NCBI GenBank assembly: GCA_021848385.1
Contig: JAJZUQ010000001.1
Location: 62,001 to 126,000 of the forward strand
Direction of reading: 5' to 3'
DNA: 64,000 bases
Source of the DNA: Deltaproteobacteria bacterium
Lineage (GTDB): Bacteria; Desulfobacterota; Desulfuromonadia; Geobacterales; Geobacteraceae
Shown here in pieces: positions 1-8,106 of this stretch (the stretch's first letter is position 1; each line of letters opens with the position of its first letter). Under the pieces are notes generated by a model. The model was not told the origin of the DNA, ran no database searches, and saw only the letters and a program-made list of their open reading frames with translations. The position numbers were made by a program, and so were the translations under genes.

Positions 1-1
1 A

Positions 2-1909
2 GAAAAACATTCAAAGCTCAAAGCGGTCATTAAAACCGACCGGGAGAATGCGGAAGTCGCTCTCCGTATCCGGGATGCCGCTATCGATGCGTCCATCAAC
101 GCAGTCGCCTTTTCCGATCCCAACGGTCTGCTCACCTATGTTAACCCTTCGTTCCTCAAAATGTGGGGCTACGGAGACGACAGCGAGGTTCTCGGCCGCT
201 CCGCCGTCTCATTCTGGCACATAACCGAGGATATACGTCACGCCAAGGACGCCCTGCGTCACGATGGCTGCTGGAGTGGAGAGCTGGTTGCCGTTCGCAA
301 GGACGGCTCGTTGTTCGACGTGATGCTGTCGGCAGCTGTCATCGCCGGCGACGACGGCACACCCCTCTGTTTGATGGCGTCATTCGTAGAGATAACCGAG
401 CGCCGCAAGGCTGAGGCGGCTCTTGCCGACAAGGAACGGCGATACCGCTCTCTGGTCGAGGCGATGAACGAGGGAATTGCCATCCACGAGCTCGTGCTTG
501 GCGAGGCCGGCAACCCTGTCGATTACCGGATACTTGACATAAACCCGGCATATGAGAAATACACCGGGCTCACGAGAGACCAGTCGCAGGGGAAACTGGC
601 AACTGACCTTTACGGCACGGCCGAAGCCCCCTATCTCGACATCTATGCCCCCATTGCCCAGAATGGTGGACATTGCGAGTTCGAGACTTACTTCCCCCCC
701 ATGGACAAGCACTTCCGGATCTCAGTCTTTTCCCCCAACCACGGTCAGTTCGCCACCATCTTCATCGACATAACCCATATCAAAGAGCATGAGGAGGCGC
801 TCCGGCAGAGCGAGGAAATGTTCCGGCAGCTTCTGGAGCACTCCCCCATAGCCATTGTCATCAGCAACACCGAAGGCGCCATAGAACTGTTGAACGACCG
901 GTTCGTCGATATTTTCGGTTATACCCTCGCCGAAATACCGGACCTGGCAACGTGGTTTCAACGCGCCTGCCCCGATCCATCTTACCGCAAGGTGGTGATG
1001 GATGCGTGGAACGCTATGGTAGAGCGGCCTCATCCGAAAGAAAAGCCTGTCGACCATACCGAATGCCGGGTAACCTGCAAGGATGGCAGGGAATGCATCA
1101 CCGAATTCATTACTGCGGTAATAGACGGTAAGAACCTGGTGATCATGAACGACGTCACCGAACGGAAAATGGCCCTGCAACAGATCGAATATCTTAACAC
1201 CGCCCTGGCGGCCAGGGCGGCCGAGCTGGAAAACTCAAACCGGGAGCTGGATTCCTTCAGTCATACGATTTCCCACGACCTGCGTACCCCCCTGACCAAT
1301 ATCAGCGGCTACGCCCAGCTCATGCGGGAGATATATGGCGACCGCCTTGACGATCAGGCAATTGATTTCCTCAGGGAGATAGCCTGCGCCACCGAACGGA
1401 TGGACAACATGATCGAATCGCTCCTCAAATTCTCCGCCCTGTCCCGTCAGCCTCTCCAGAAGGTACGGGTCGACCTCAATTCCATCGCGGCCAACGTCAT
1501 TACCGAACTCCAGCTGACTACTCCCCAGCGTCGGGTGCAGTTCATTGCCTCAGATCGAATGGTTGTTCAGGGGGATCCTACACTGCTCCGGATCGTCATG
1601 GCCAACCTGCTCGGCAATGCCTGGAAATACACAGCCAAGAAGGAATCGACTGTCATCCATTTCGGCATCACCGAGCGCAACGGACAGAAGGTTTACTATG
1701 TGAAAGACAACGGGGTCGGGTTCGACAAGAAGCTTGCTGACCAGATTTTCACCCCGTTTCACCGGCTCCATAAGGCCGAGGATTTCAAGGGAACCGGTAT
1801 CGGGCTCGCCACCGCCCAGAGGATTATCCATCGCCACGGCGGGGATATATGGGCAGAGGGGGAAGTGGACAAGGGTGCTACGTTCTATTTTACCCTGGCT
1901 AATGATTGA
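2..1909 (+). CDS. PAS-domain sensor histidine kinase (5' end outside window)
   Basis: The reading frame is open from base 2, so the protein begins to the left of the window; 635 residues are visible. It has three PAS-like sensor domains in series (the first is cut and ends with VEITERR, the second ends near DITHIKE, the third near NDVTERK). A short coiled-coil linker follows, then a HisKA dimerisation domain with the phospho-acceptor His in TISHDLRTPLTN, then a HATPase domain with the N box NLLGNAWKY, G1 box DNGVGFD and G2 box GTGIGLA. All kinase boxes are intact, so it should autophosphorylate. No membrane segment is visible in this part. The signal and partner regulator cannot be told from the sequence, and no response regulator is adjacent. 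It converges on the Spy-like gene across a shared terminator. Confidence 0.9.
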   Translation, partial: EKHSKLKAVIKTDRENAEVALRIRDAAIDASINAVAFSDPNGLLTYVNPSFLKMWGYGDDSEVLGRSAVSFWHITEDIRHAKDALRHDGCWSGELVAVRKDGSLFDVMLSAAVIAGDDGTPLCLMASFVEITERRKAEAALADKERRYRSLVEAMNEGIAIHELVLGEAGNPVDYRILDINPAYEKYTGLTRDQSQGKLATDLYGTAEAPYLDIYAPIAQNGGHCEFETYFPPMDKHFRISVFSPNHGQFATIFIDITHIKEHEEALRQSEEMFRQLLEHSPIAIVISNTEGAIELLNDRFVDIFGYTLAEIPDLATWFQRACPDPSYRKVVMDAWNAMVERPHPKEKPVDHTECRVTCKDGRECITEFITAVIDGKNLVIMNDVTERKMALQQIEYLNTALAARAAELENSNRELDSFSHTISHDLRTPLTNISGYAQLMREIYGDRLDDQAIDFLREIACATERMDNMIESLLKFSALSRQPLQKVRVDLNSIAANVITELQLTTPQRRVQFIASDRMVVQGDPTLLRIVMANLLGNAWKYTAKKESTVIHFGITERNGQKVYYVKDNGVGFDKKLADQIFTPFHRLHKAEDFKGTGIGLATAQRIIHRHGGDIWAEGEVDKGATFYFTLAND

Positions 1910-1926
1910 TAACTCACCGGCTAAAA

Positions 1927-1959
1927 AATCCCCGCCTGCTCAACATGAGGGCGGGGATT
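1927..1959. terminator. Intrinsic terminator between convergent genes
   Basis: A perfect 10-bp stem (AATCCCCGCC / GGCGGGGATT) with a 13-nt loop is preceded by an A-run. Read on the minus strand, the run becomes the U-tract for the Spy-like gene. On the plus strand there is no U-tract, so it would stop the kinase transcript less well. Confidence 0.75.
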
Positions 1960-2001
1960 CGTATTAATGCAGAGTCCAGAAACCTTGCCAGCTAACGCCC
2001 G

Positions 2002-2499
2002 TCACTGCCTCCTCATCTTCCTCATCGGCTTTTTAACCTGCTGCTTCATGGGCATCAGCTTTTTCATCTTCTGAAACTGCGCATCTGTCATGATTTTACG
2101 TACTTCTTTCATTGATTTCAGCATTTCGAGATGATGGGCTGTTTTGATATCCGAAATCTTTTTGACCGCAGCGTTTGCCTTCTCCAGGTCGAAATCCTTT
2201 ACATCCATAATCTCCGTCAGCTCGATCTCCGCAATCTTAAGATCGGCCTTGAACTGCGCCTGTTTTTTCTGCATTTCTCGGTGGATTGGCCGCATTTTGG
2301 CGACCTGCTCATCGCTCAGGCCGATCTTGTCCGCATTCTGGAGACACATCCCCATCATCGTCCCCATCCGGTCCATGCCGCCCATCCCCGGCATCGGCCC
2401 CCACCCCGCCCCGTTCCCCCCCATGGGCATATCCATCTGGGAAAAGGCAGGTACAGCAAAGGCCACCGTCAGGAACAGTGCTACAACTATTCTTTTCAT
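2002..2499 (-). CDS. Spy/CpxP-like periplasmic metal- or stress-response protein
   Basis: The 165-residue protein starts MKRIVVALFLTVAFAVPAFS, a clean signal peptide with a probable cleavage after AFS. A Met/Gly-rich segment follows (about residues 20-55, many Met and one Cys), then a long charged helical region with two LTxxQ-like motifs (LSDEQVAKM and MTDAQFQKM) typical of the Spy/CpxP/ZraP fold, and a basic tail. Two ATGs lie close together. The inner one (2499) is preferred because AAGGGGGAG sits six bases before it, whereas it abuts the outer ATG at 2505. Family members are ATP-independent periplasmic chaperones or metal-linked stress proteins, and the Met-rich stretch would suit copper or a similar soft metal (inference). 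It is a single gene, followed by a strong terminator. Confidence 0.75.
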   Translation of the reverse strand: MKRIVVALFLTVAFAVPAFSQMDMPMGGNGAGWGPMPGMGGMDRMGTMMGMCLQNADKIGLSDEQVAKMRPIHREMQKKQAQFKADLKIAEIELTEIMDVKDFDLEKANAAVKKISDIKTAHHLEMLKSMKEVRKIMTDAQFQKMKKLMPMKQQVKKPMRKMRRQ

Positions 2500-2733
2500 G
2501 TTCATCTCCCCCTTGCCTGCGATTAGTACGTTCGTATATGTATTACTGCGGAATTGGGGATAGTCAAGGGACGGTGGTTGCGGGTTATTGCCATGTACCA
2601 GCAAAATGTGGCTTCCCCTGGCGGGCAAATGTGGGCACTGGAATGAAGATGTTTCACGGAAACGGATGTAAGACTGACCTGTCTTCGGCGAGCATTGACG
2701 ATGGTTGGGCTGAGTATTGTTCGCACTAATTGC

Positions 2734-2768
2734 TTGACTGTCTGTAGCCAGCTGGCTACAATATACCC
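2734..2768 (+). promoter_or_regulatory. Promoter with palindromic operator for the toxin-antitoxin pair
   Basis: TTGACT (2734-2739) and TACAAT (2757-2762) are separated by 17 bases, a near-consensus housekeeping promoter. A perfect 18-bp palindrome, TGTAGCCAGCTGGCTACA (2743-2760), covers the spacer and half of the -10 box, so a bound antitoxin dimer would block RNA polymerase. The toxin ATG is at 2769, six bases after the -10 box. Transcription would therefore start at or next to the ATG, giving a leaderless or almost leaderless mRNA. Confidence 0.75.
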
Positions 2769-3059
2769 ATGATTGAAATCCGCAAAACCGAACTGTTTGC
2801 CACATGGCTTGATAGCTTGCGTGACATCCAGGCCAAGGCTCGTGTTCTTGTCAGGATCGAGCGTCTTGCCCTGGGAAATGCAGGAGACGTCAAGCCTGTC
2901 GGTGAAGGTGTCTCGGAAATGCGGATCGACTACGGTCCCGGTTATCGTGTGTATTTCATCCAACGCGGCAGCGAGTTGATCATCTTGCTGGCTGGCGGTG
3001 ACAAGAGCAGCCAGTCTCGGGATATCAAGGCAGCAATCCGCCTTGCACAGAACTTATAG
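2769..3059 (+). CDS. RelE/HigB-type toxin (addiction-module killer protein family)
   Basis: The 96-residue protein matches the killer-protein branch of the RelE/HigB superfamily. It shows an N-terminal FATWLDSLRD helix, the central GDVKPVGEGVSEMRIDYGPGYRVYF strand core (seen as VGEGVSEMRID then GPGYRVYF) and the late strand ELIILLAGGDKSSQ before a C-terminal helix. Such toxins are usually ribosome-dependent mRNA nucleases. No Shine-Dalgarno sequence precedes the ATG, which fits the leaderless promoter layout. The antitoxin gene follows after 10 bases, the toxin-first order usual for this family. The two genes should be autoregulated through the upstream palindrome. Confidence 0.88.
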   Translation: MIEIRKTELFATWLDSLRDIQAKARVLVRIERLALGNAGDVKPVGEGVSEMRIDYGPGYRVYFIQRGSELIILLAGGDKSSQSRDIKAAIRLAQNL

Positions 3060-3069
3060 GAGTTGAAAA

Positions 3070-3363
3070 ATGTCTAAAACCACTACCAGTCACTATGATG
3101 TCGCCGAGCATCTCAGCACTCCGGAAGAAATGGCGGCCTACCTAGAAGCCTCCATTGAAGAGGCTAATGGCGATGCGGCCTATATTGCCAAGGCACTTGG
3201 TGACATAGCTCGTGCCAAAGGAATGTCGCAGGTTGCCCGAGATGCAGGCCTTTCTCGCGAAAGCCTCTATAAGGCACTTTCAGGTGAACGAATTCCGGGG
3301 TTTGATACGATTTTGAAAATCATATCGGCTCTTGGGCTCAAACTCCACGCAGAAGCTCGATAG
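3070..3363 (+). CDS. HigA-like antitoxin of the addiction-module antidote family
   Basis: The 97-residue protein has an N-terminal arm (YDVAEHLSTPEEMAAYLEAS) typical of this antidote family, then a Cro/CI-type helix-turn-helix with the turn around MSQVARDAGLSRESLYKALSG, and the tail FDTILKIISALGLKLHAE. It should neutralise the toxin encoded just upstream and bind the operator at 2743-2760. TAGGAG lies just before the start, so translation of the antidote is well supported by a ribosome site while the toxin has none. That difference would favour excess antitoxin. Confidence 0.88.
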   Translation: MSKTTTSHYDVAEHLSTPEEMAAYLEASIEEANGDAAYIAKALGDIARAKGMSQVARDAGLSRESLYKALSGERIPGFDTILKIISALGLKLHAEAR

Positions 3364-3578
3364 ATCTTTATTCCTCAATCATTGAGGGAAATGATGAATC
3401 CTGCGATTACCGTGTCTGTTTCCTGAATCCGCGGCACTCCTTTTCCCGGTCTCTCATCAACGATGATCTCAGCGGTCTTGATTCGGGGTAACATGGGGGC
3501 TTGAAAATCGTCTATGCTGCCTTCCAACAATTAGTTATTTCTTACATAGTGCGAAAACATTTTGTGTGCAAGGAATAT

Positions 3579-3878
3579 ATGGCTGCTGAATATTTTCGGG
3601 AAAATCGACGAGTGAAACATGAAGCGTGGGAAAGCTGGATTCTGCACAAAAAGAAGGCAAATCCCGGCCTTCAAATTTCCATCATGACGGCTTATTTCGT
3701 CACAAGCCAGGGGAAGGGTTTCATGGAGGAGTACGGTGGCTTACAGCAAAGATTTGGCAGGAATGTTAGGATTTCGGGTTTTGGGGCGCTTTTCAGGGTA
3801 ATCGAGGAGGTGGCCTCGACAAGGGATGGGTGGCACATCACCTCTGTTCCGAAAAAAACGTGTGACGGAGAGTTTTGA
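3579..3878 (+). CDS. Small hypothetical protein, origin uncertain
   Basis: This is an open frame of 99 residues from an ATG that has AAGGA five bases upstream; the frame extends further 5' only from a TTG at 3501. The product is basic and rich in aromatic residues (for example HEAWESWILHKKK and GWHITSVPKK). No domain is recognised. The DNA is AT-richer than the core genes on its left strand and follows the toxin-antitoxin pair, so it may be an accessory gene or a remnant. It converges on rsmG with only 13 bases between the stops. The 215 bases before it (3364-3578) hold a short hairpin, CCTCAATCATTGAGG (3373-3387), and nothing else recognisable. Confidence 0.35.
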   Translation: MAAEYFRENRRVKHEAWESWILHKKKANPGLQISIMTAYFVTSQGKGFMEEYGGLQQRFGRNVRISGFGALFRVIEEVASTRDGWHITSVPKKTCDGEF

Positions 3879-3891
3879 AAAGTTCTAATTT

Positions 3892-4545
3892 TTACATCCG
3901 CTCAATGACAATCAGCGACCGTGCATCACCACTGATCGGGAGGACGAACTCCATAACCTCGGTCACACGGACACCCATGTCGGCAAGGGGAAGTTCGGCA
4001 GCACGTGCTTCGTCCACCCCCCCCTTCCCCTTCATGGCGACGATACGCCCCGCATCCTTGACGAGGGGGAGCGCCATCCGGACAAAAGTGGGGATGTCGG
4101 AAAAGGCGCGGGAGACGACCCAGTCGAAGTGGCCGGCATAGATTCCTGCCAGCTCCTCCCCCCGGACATGAAGCGCGTCGAAATGGTGGAGGCCGAGGAG
4201 GCGTGATGCGTGGCGCTGGAAGATGATCTTCTTTTCCACCGCGTCGACGGAGACGATCTGCAGATCGCGACGGGCGATCTTGACGGGTAGCGCAGGAAAG
4301 CCGCCCCCCGAACCGATATCCAGGAGGGTCCCCTTGGTGCCGATAGCCCTGAGCACGGTGAGGGAATCGATGAAGTGCTTGACGGCGATATCCTCGTCAC
4401 CCCGGATGGCGGTGAGATTGATCTTCCGGCTCCACTTGCCAAGCTCGGTGGCCAGCAGGTAAAACTTCCCCAGTTCGGCACTGGTGAGGGTCACCCCCAG
4501 CTCCGCCAGACCACGGCCGAACAACTCTTTCGCCCGCTCGTTCAC
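3892..4545 (-). CDS. rsmG: 16S rRNA (guanine-527 N7) methyltransferase RsmG
   Basis: RsmG uses S-adenosylmethionine to methylate N7 of G527 in 16S rRNA. The 217-residue protein has the family's usual length. It carries the Rossmann SAM-binding motif LLDIGSGGGFPALPVKI near residue 70, the preceding helix WSRKINLTAI, and the later strand WVVSRAFSD. Its ATG overlaps the mnmG stop by four bases (ATGA), so the two are translationally coupled, the classical gidAB arrangement. In many bacteria parA and parB follow rsmG. Here a toxin-antitoxin pair and unrelated genes follow instead. Confidence 0.96.
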   Translation of the reverse strand: MNERAKELFGRGLAELGVTLTSAELGKFYLLATELGKWSRKINLTAIRGDEDIAVKHFIDSLTVLRAIGTKGTLLDIGSGGGFPALPVKIARRDLQIVSVDAVEKKIIFQRHASRLLGLHHFDALHVRGEELAGIYAGHFDWVVSRAFSDIPTFVRMALPLVKDAGRIVAMKGKGGVDEARAAELPLADMGVRVTEVMEFVLPISGDARSLIVIERM

Positions 4546-6416
4546 CTGGCGCTCCGGACCTTGAGGGCGATGGCAACGATGCCGACGGCAGCGGGAGTGA
4601 CGCCGGAGATGCGCGATGCCTGCCCCAGGGTGTCGGGCCGGAACTTCTGGAGCTTTTCCCGCACTTCTGCGGTAATGCCGGTCAGCGCACCGTAATCGAA
4701 ATCGGCGGGAATACGGGTGGTCTCCATCTTCCGGCTCCGCTCTACCTGCTCCAGCTGCCGGTCGATATACCCCTGGTATTTGACCTGGATCTCCACCTGC
4801 TCCTGCACCTGGGAAGACACTTCCCCCGACGCGGAGTCGAAGCGAACGAGCTCTCCATAGGTGATGTCCGGTCGGCGCAGCAGCTGCTCCAGGGTGATCG
4901 CGTTCTGCAGGTCGGTGAGACCGAACTCCGCTTTGAGCGCCTCATCCATCTCGGAACGAACCAGCCGGGTCTCACGCACCCGCGCAAGTTCGCTCCCGAT
5001 CAGTTCCCGCTTCCGGAGGAACTGCCCGTACCCCTCTTCCCTCACCAATCCTATTTCGTGTCCCTTTTCCCGCAGCCGCAAATCCGCATTGTCCTCCCGG
5101 AGGAGCAGCCGGTATTCGGCCCGGGACGTGAACATCCGGTAGGGCTCGCGGGTACCGAGGGTTACCAGGTCATCGATCATGACCCCGATGTAGGCGTCGC
5201 TCCGGTCGAGCAGCAGCGGCTCTCGTCCCTGCACGCGAAGGGCCGCGTTGATCCCGGCCATCAACCCTTGGGCCGCCGCTTCCTCGTAACCGGAGGTCCC
5301 GTTGATCTGGCCGGCGTGATAGAGGTTACCGAGAAGCTTGGTCTCCAGGGATGCATGGAGCTGAATCGGGTCCACGTAATCGTACTCTATGGCATAGGCG
5401 GGTCGCATGATCTCCACCCGCTCCAGACCTTCGATGCTCCGATAAAAGGCGAACTGCACGTCGATGGGGAGAGAGGTTGAAAGCCCGGAGGGGTAGACCT
5501 CCACCGTTTCCCGCCCTTCCGGCTCGATAAAGGTCTGGTGCCGGGTCTTGTCCGGAAAGCGGACAACCTTGTCCTCGATGGAGGGGCAGTAGCGGGGTCC
5601 GATCCCCTCGATGATTCCCGCATAGAGGGGTGAACGGTCGAGTCCACCCCGGATGATGTCGTGGGAGCGCTCGTTGGTGTAGGCGATGTGGCACGGGACC
5701 TGGGGCTGGTCGATCCGATCGGTAGAGAAGGAGAAGGGGATCGGTGGATCGTCGCCGTACTGGGGCTCCAGGCGTCCGAAGTCGATGGTCCGGCCGTCGA
5801 GCCGGGCCGGCGTCCCGGTCTTGAGCCGGCCGACGTTGAATCCCAGCTCACGCAACTGGTCGGAAAGCCCGATGGAGGGAAGGTCCCCTGCCCTCCCCCC
5901 GGGATAATGGGTGAGACCGATATGAATCAGTCCCCGCATAAAGGTCCCGGTGGTCAGAACGACGGTGGTTCCGGCAAAACGGACCCCGGCCTTGGTATCA
6001 ACCCCGGCAACTCTCCCCTCTTCCACATGGAGACCGATTACCTCCTGCTGCTTCAGATCGAGATTCGGCTCCGACTCCAGTACATGCTTCATCCTGAGCC
6101 GATAGAACTGCTTGTCTGCCTGGGCACGGGAGGCACGCACCGCCGGCCCCTTCCGAGTATTAAGGATCCGGAACTGGATGCCGGTGGCGTCGATGTTTTT
6201 TGCCATCTCCCCGCCCAGGGCATCGATCTCCTTGACCAGGTGCCCCTTGGCAAGCCCACCGATGGCAGGGTTGCAGGACATGAGCGCGATGGCATCGAGA
6301 TTAATAGTCAGGAGCAGAGTACTGCACCCCATCCTGGCTGCGGCAAGTGCCGCCTCGCACCCGGCATGCCCGGCACCGACTACTATCACTTCGTATTTCT
6401 TGTCGTAAACGATCAC
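4542..6416 (-). CDS. mnmG: tRNA uridine-5-carboxymethylaminomethyl modification enzyme MnmG (GidA)
   Basis: With MnmE, this FAD enzyme installs the cmnm5 group on U34 of certain tRNAs. The 624-residue length is standard. Visible are the N-terminal dinucleotide fold VVGAGHAGCEAALAAARMG (residues 12-30), the signature SCNPAIGGLAKGHLVKEID, the second motif near GTFMRGLIHIG, and the C-terminal helical domain involved in MnmE and tRNA contact. It is transcribed leftward, away from the origin, and coupled to rsmG. A 311-base spacer containing parS separates it from mnmE. Confidence 0.97.
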   Translation of the reverse strand: MIVYDKKYEVIVVGAGHAGCEAALAAARMGCSTLLLTINLDAIALMSCNPAIGGLAKGHLVKEIDALGGEMAKNIDATGIQFRILNTRKGPAVRASRAQADKQFYRLRMKHVLESEPNLDLKQQEVIGLHVEEGRVAGVDTKAGVRFAGTTVVLTTGTFMRGLIHIGLTHYPGGRAGDLPSIGLSDQLRELGFNVGRLKTGTPARLDGRTIDFGRLEPQYGDDPPIPFSFSTDRIDQPQVPCHIAYTNERSHDIIRGGLDRSPLYAGIIEGIGPRYCPSIEDKVVRFPDKTRHQTFIEPEGRETVEVYPSGLSTSLPIDVQFAFYRSIEGLERVEIMRPAYAIEYDYVDPIQLHASLETKLLGNLYHAGQINGTSGYEEAAAQGLMAGINAALRVQGREPLLLDRSDAYIGVMIDDLVTLGTREPYRMFTSRAEYRLLLREDNADLRLREKGHEIGLVREEGYGQFLRKRELIGSELARVRETRLVRSEMDEALKAEFGLTDLQNAITLEQLLRRPDITYGELVRFDSASGEVSSQVQEQVEIQVKYQGYIDRQLEQVERSRKMETTRIPADFDYGALTGITAEVREKLQKFRPDTLGQASRISGVTPAAVGIVAIALKVRSAR

Positions 6417-6727
6417 CCGCGAACCTCACACAATCATTCAACCTGAAAAGCATTTGGGCACAGAAAAGTCTGAACAATAAGGATAACTGCGGATCAAAAA
6501 CACAACAGCAAAAAACCTTTCGAGCGAAACCCTAACTACATGGTTTATCCGACCTTATCCGAGGTTTCCGCTTTTTCCGTGTTCCATTGCTGTTTTGGTT
6601 CCAGCGCAGGGCCACCCCGTCAATCTCGCCAGCCACGTTCCACAACGCCCCTCACGGGACACTGTATCCCAGCCGCAAAACCCCACCCTGCAAGGGATCA
6701 GACAGAACGTTCCACGTGGAACATTTG
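6417..6727. other. Spacer with a parS centromere site (palindrome 6709-6722)
   Basis: This gap between mnmG and mnmE has no convincing gene. Near its right end, GTTCCACGTGGAAC (6709-6722) is a perfect 14-bp palindrome. The surrounding 16-mer (6708-6723) differs from the common ParB target TGTTCCACGTGGAACA only at the first base. It lies about 4-5.5 kb from the DnaA-box clusters, where parS is expected. No parA or parB is in the window. The repeated TTATCCGA (two copies near 6544-6561) has no obvious role. Confidence 0.8.
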
Positions 6728-8098
6728 CTATTTTCCGATACAGAACCTCTGAAAAATGAGATCAAGAATATCGTCGGGAGTGGTCTCGCCGGTGACCTCG
6801 CCAACGGCGAGCAGGGCATCCCGCAAATCGATTGCCAGAATCTCGGCAGTTACGGCAAGGGCCAGATTCCGGCTAAAGCAGTCAAGCGCATCACGACCCT
6901 TGACGAGGGCATCACGCTGACGGGCATGGGAAATGGCGACATACTCCCGGCTGTCGACGGCACCATCACGAAGGAACGTATCATGAACGAGCTGGCGCAG
7001 TTGCTCTATACCATCCCCGGTCAGGGTGGAAATAGTAACCGACGGAGCGCCCAGCAGCGAGGAGGGAAGTTCCATGACGGCAGGCAGGTCGCTCTTGTTT
7101 TTCACAAGTATGAAGCGAGAGCCGGCAAGATTGTCCAAAAGAAGCTCGTCCTCGTTATCGAACGGGCGGGAAACATCTACCATAAAAAGAACCAGGTCGG
7201 CCTGAGGTATTTTCTCAAGGGTACGACGTACGCCTTCCTGCTCCACAAGGTCGACCGACTCCCGTATGCCCGCCGTATCCAGAAGCCGGACCGGAAGACC
7301 GCGAATATTGATAATCTCCTCGATGATGTCACGGGTAGTGCCGGGGATGGCGGTCACAATGGCGCGTTTTTCTCGAAGGAGGGTATTGAGAAGACTCGAT
7401 TTACCGACGTTCGGCTTCCCCGCAAGAAGAACTGCCACACCTTCCCTGAGAACCCTCCCCTCACGGTATCCGGCAAGAAGTTCTCCGATGCCGGCAGCAG
7501 CGGATTCGACACGCCGGGCAATTTCGGCATAATCTTCCGGCGGGATGTCCTCCTCGGGAAAATCAATATAGGCTTCGAGAAGCGCAAGCGCGTGGACGAT
7601 CTGCTCCTTGAGAAGATGAAGCCTGCCGGACAGAAGCCCTGCCCGTTGGTGCTGCGCGAGGGCAAGAGCGGCTTCGGTCTTGCTCCGGATCACTTCGATA
7701 ACCGCTTCCGCCTGAACCAGATCGATACGGCCGTTGAGGAAAGCACGGCGGGTGAATTCGCCCGGATCGGCCAACCGCGCCCCCTGACCGAGAACCAGTT
7801 CAAGAATCTTCTGCACCACGAGCGAGCCACCGTGGCAGTGAATCTCCAGCACATCCTCGCGGGTGTAGGAACGGGGTGCCCGCATGAGAACAAGCATCAC
7901 CTCGTCGACAACAGTAGCCGTATCAGGCGCAACCAGAGTGCCATAATAAAAACGGTGGCTTTGCAGGCCACCGTCTGTCGTACCACGGAAGAGTTGTGTC
8001 GCTACCTGGGAAGCTGCATCACCGCTCACCCTGATGATGCCGATCCCCCCCTCACCAACGGGGGTACTGATGGCCGCGATGGTATCCTTAACGTACAT
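6728..8098 (-). CDS. mnmE: tRNA modification GTPase MnmE (TrmE)
   Basis: MnmE is the GTPase partner of MnmG in U34 modification. The 456-residue protein shows the N-terminal formyl-THF-binding domain ([22 protein letters not shown]), a G domain with P-loop [12 protein letters not shown] near residue 228, G2/G3 TTRD and DTAGIRES, G4 NKSD, and the invariant C-terminal FCIGK. It lies eight bases downstream of yidC. A jag (khpB) gene often sits between yidC and mnmE but is absent here. Confidence 0.97.
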   Translation of the reverse strand: MYVKDTIAAISTPVGEGGIGIIRVSGDAASQVATQLFRGTTDGGLQSHRFYYGTLVAPDTATVVDEVMLVLMRAPRSYTREDVLEIHCHGGSLVVQKILELVLGQGARLADPGEFTRRAFLNGRIDLVQAEAVIEVIRSKTEAALALAQHQRAGLLSGRLHLLKEQIVHALALLEAYIDFPEEDIPPEDYAEIARRVESAAAGIGELLAGYREGRVLREGVAVLLAGKPNVGKSSLLNTLLREKRAIVTAIPGTTRDIIEEIINIRGLPVRLLDTAGIRESVDLVEQEGVRRTLEKIPQADLVLFMVDVSRPFDNEDELLLDNLAGSRFILVKNKSDLPAVMELPSSLLGAPSVTISTLTGDGIEQLRQLVHDTFLRDGAVDSREYVAISHARQRDALVKGRDALDCFSRNLALAVTAEILAIDLRDALLAVGEVTGETTPDDILDLIFQRFCIGK

Positions 8099-8106
8099 AT
8101 CTTTCC

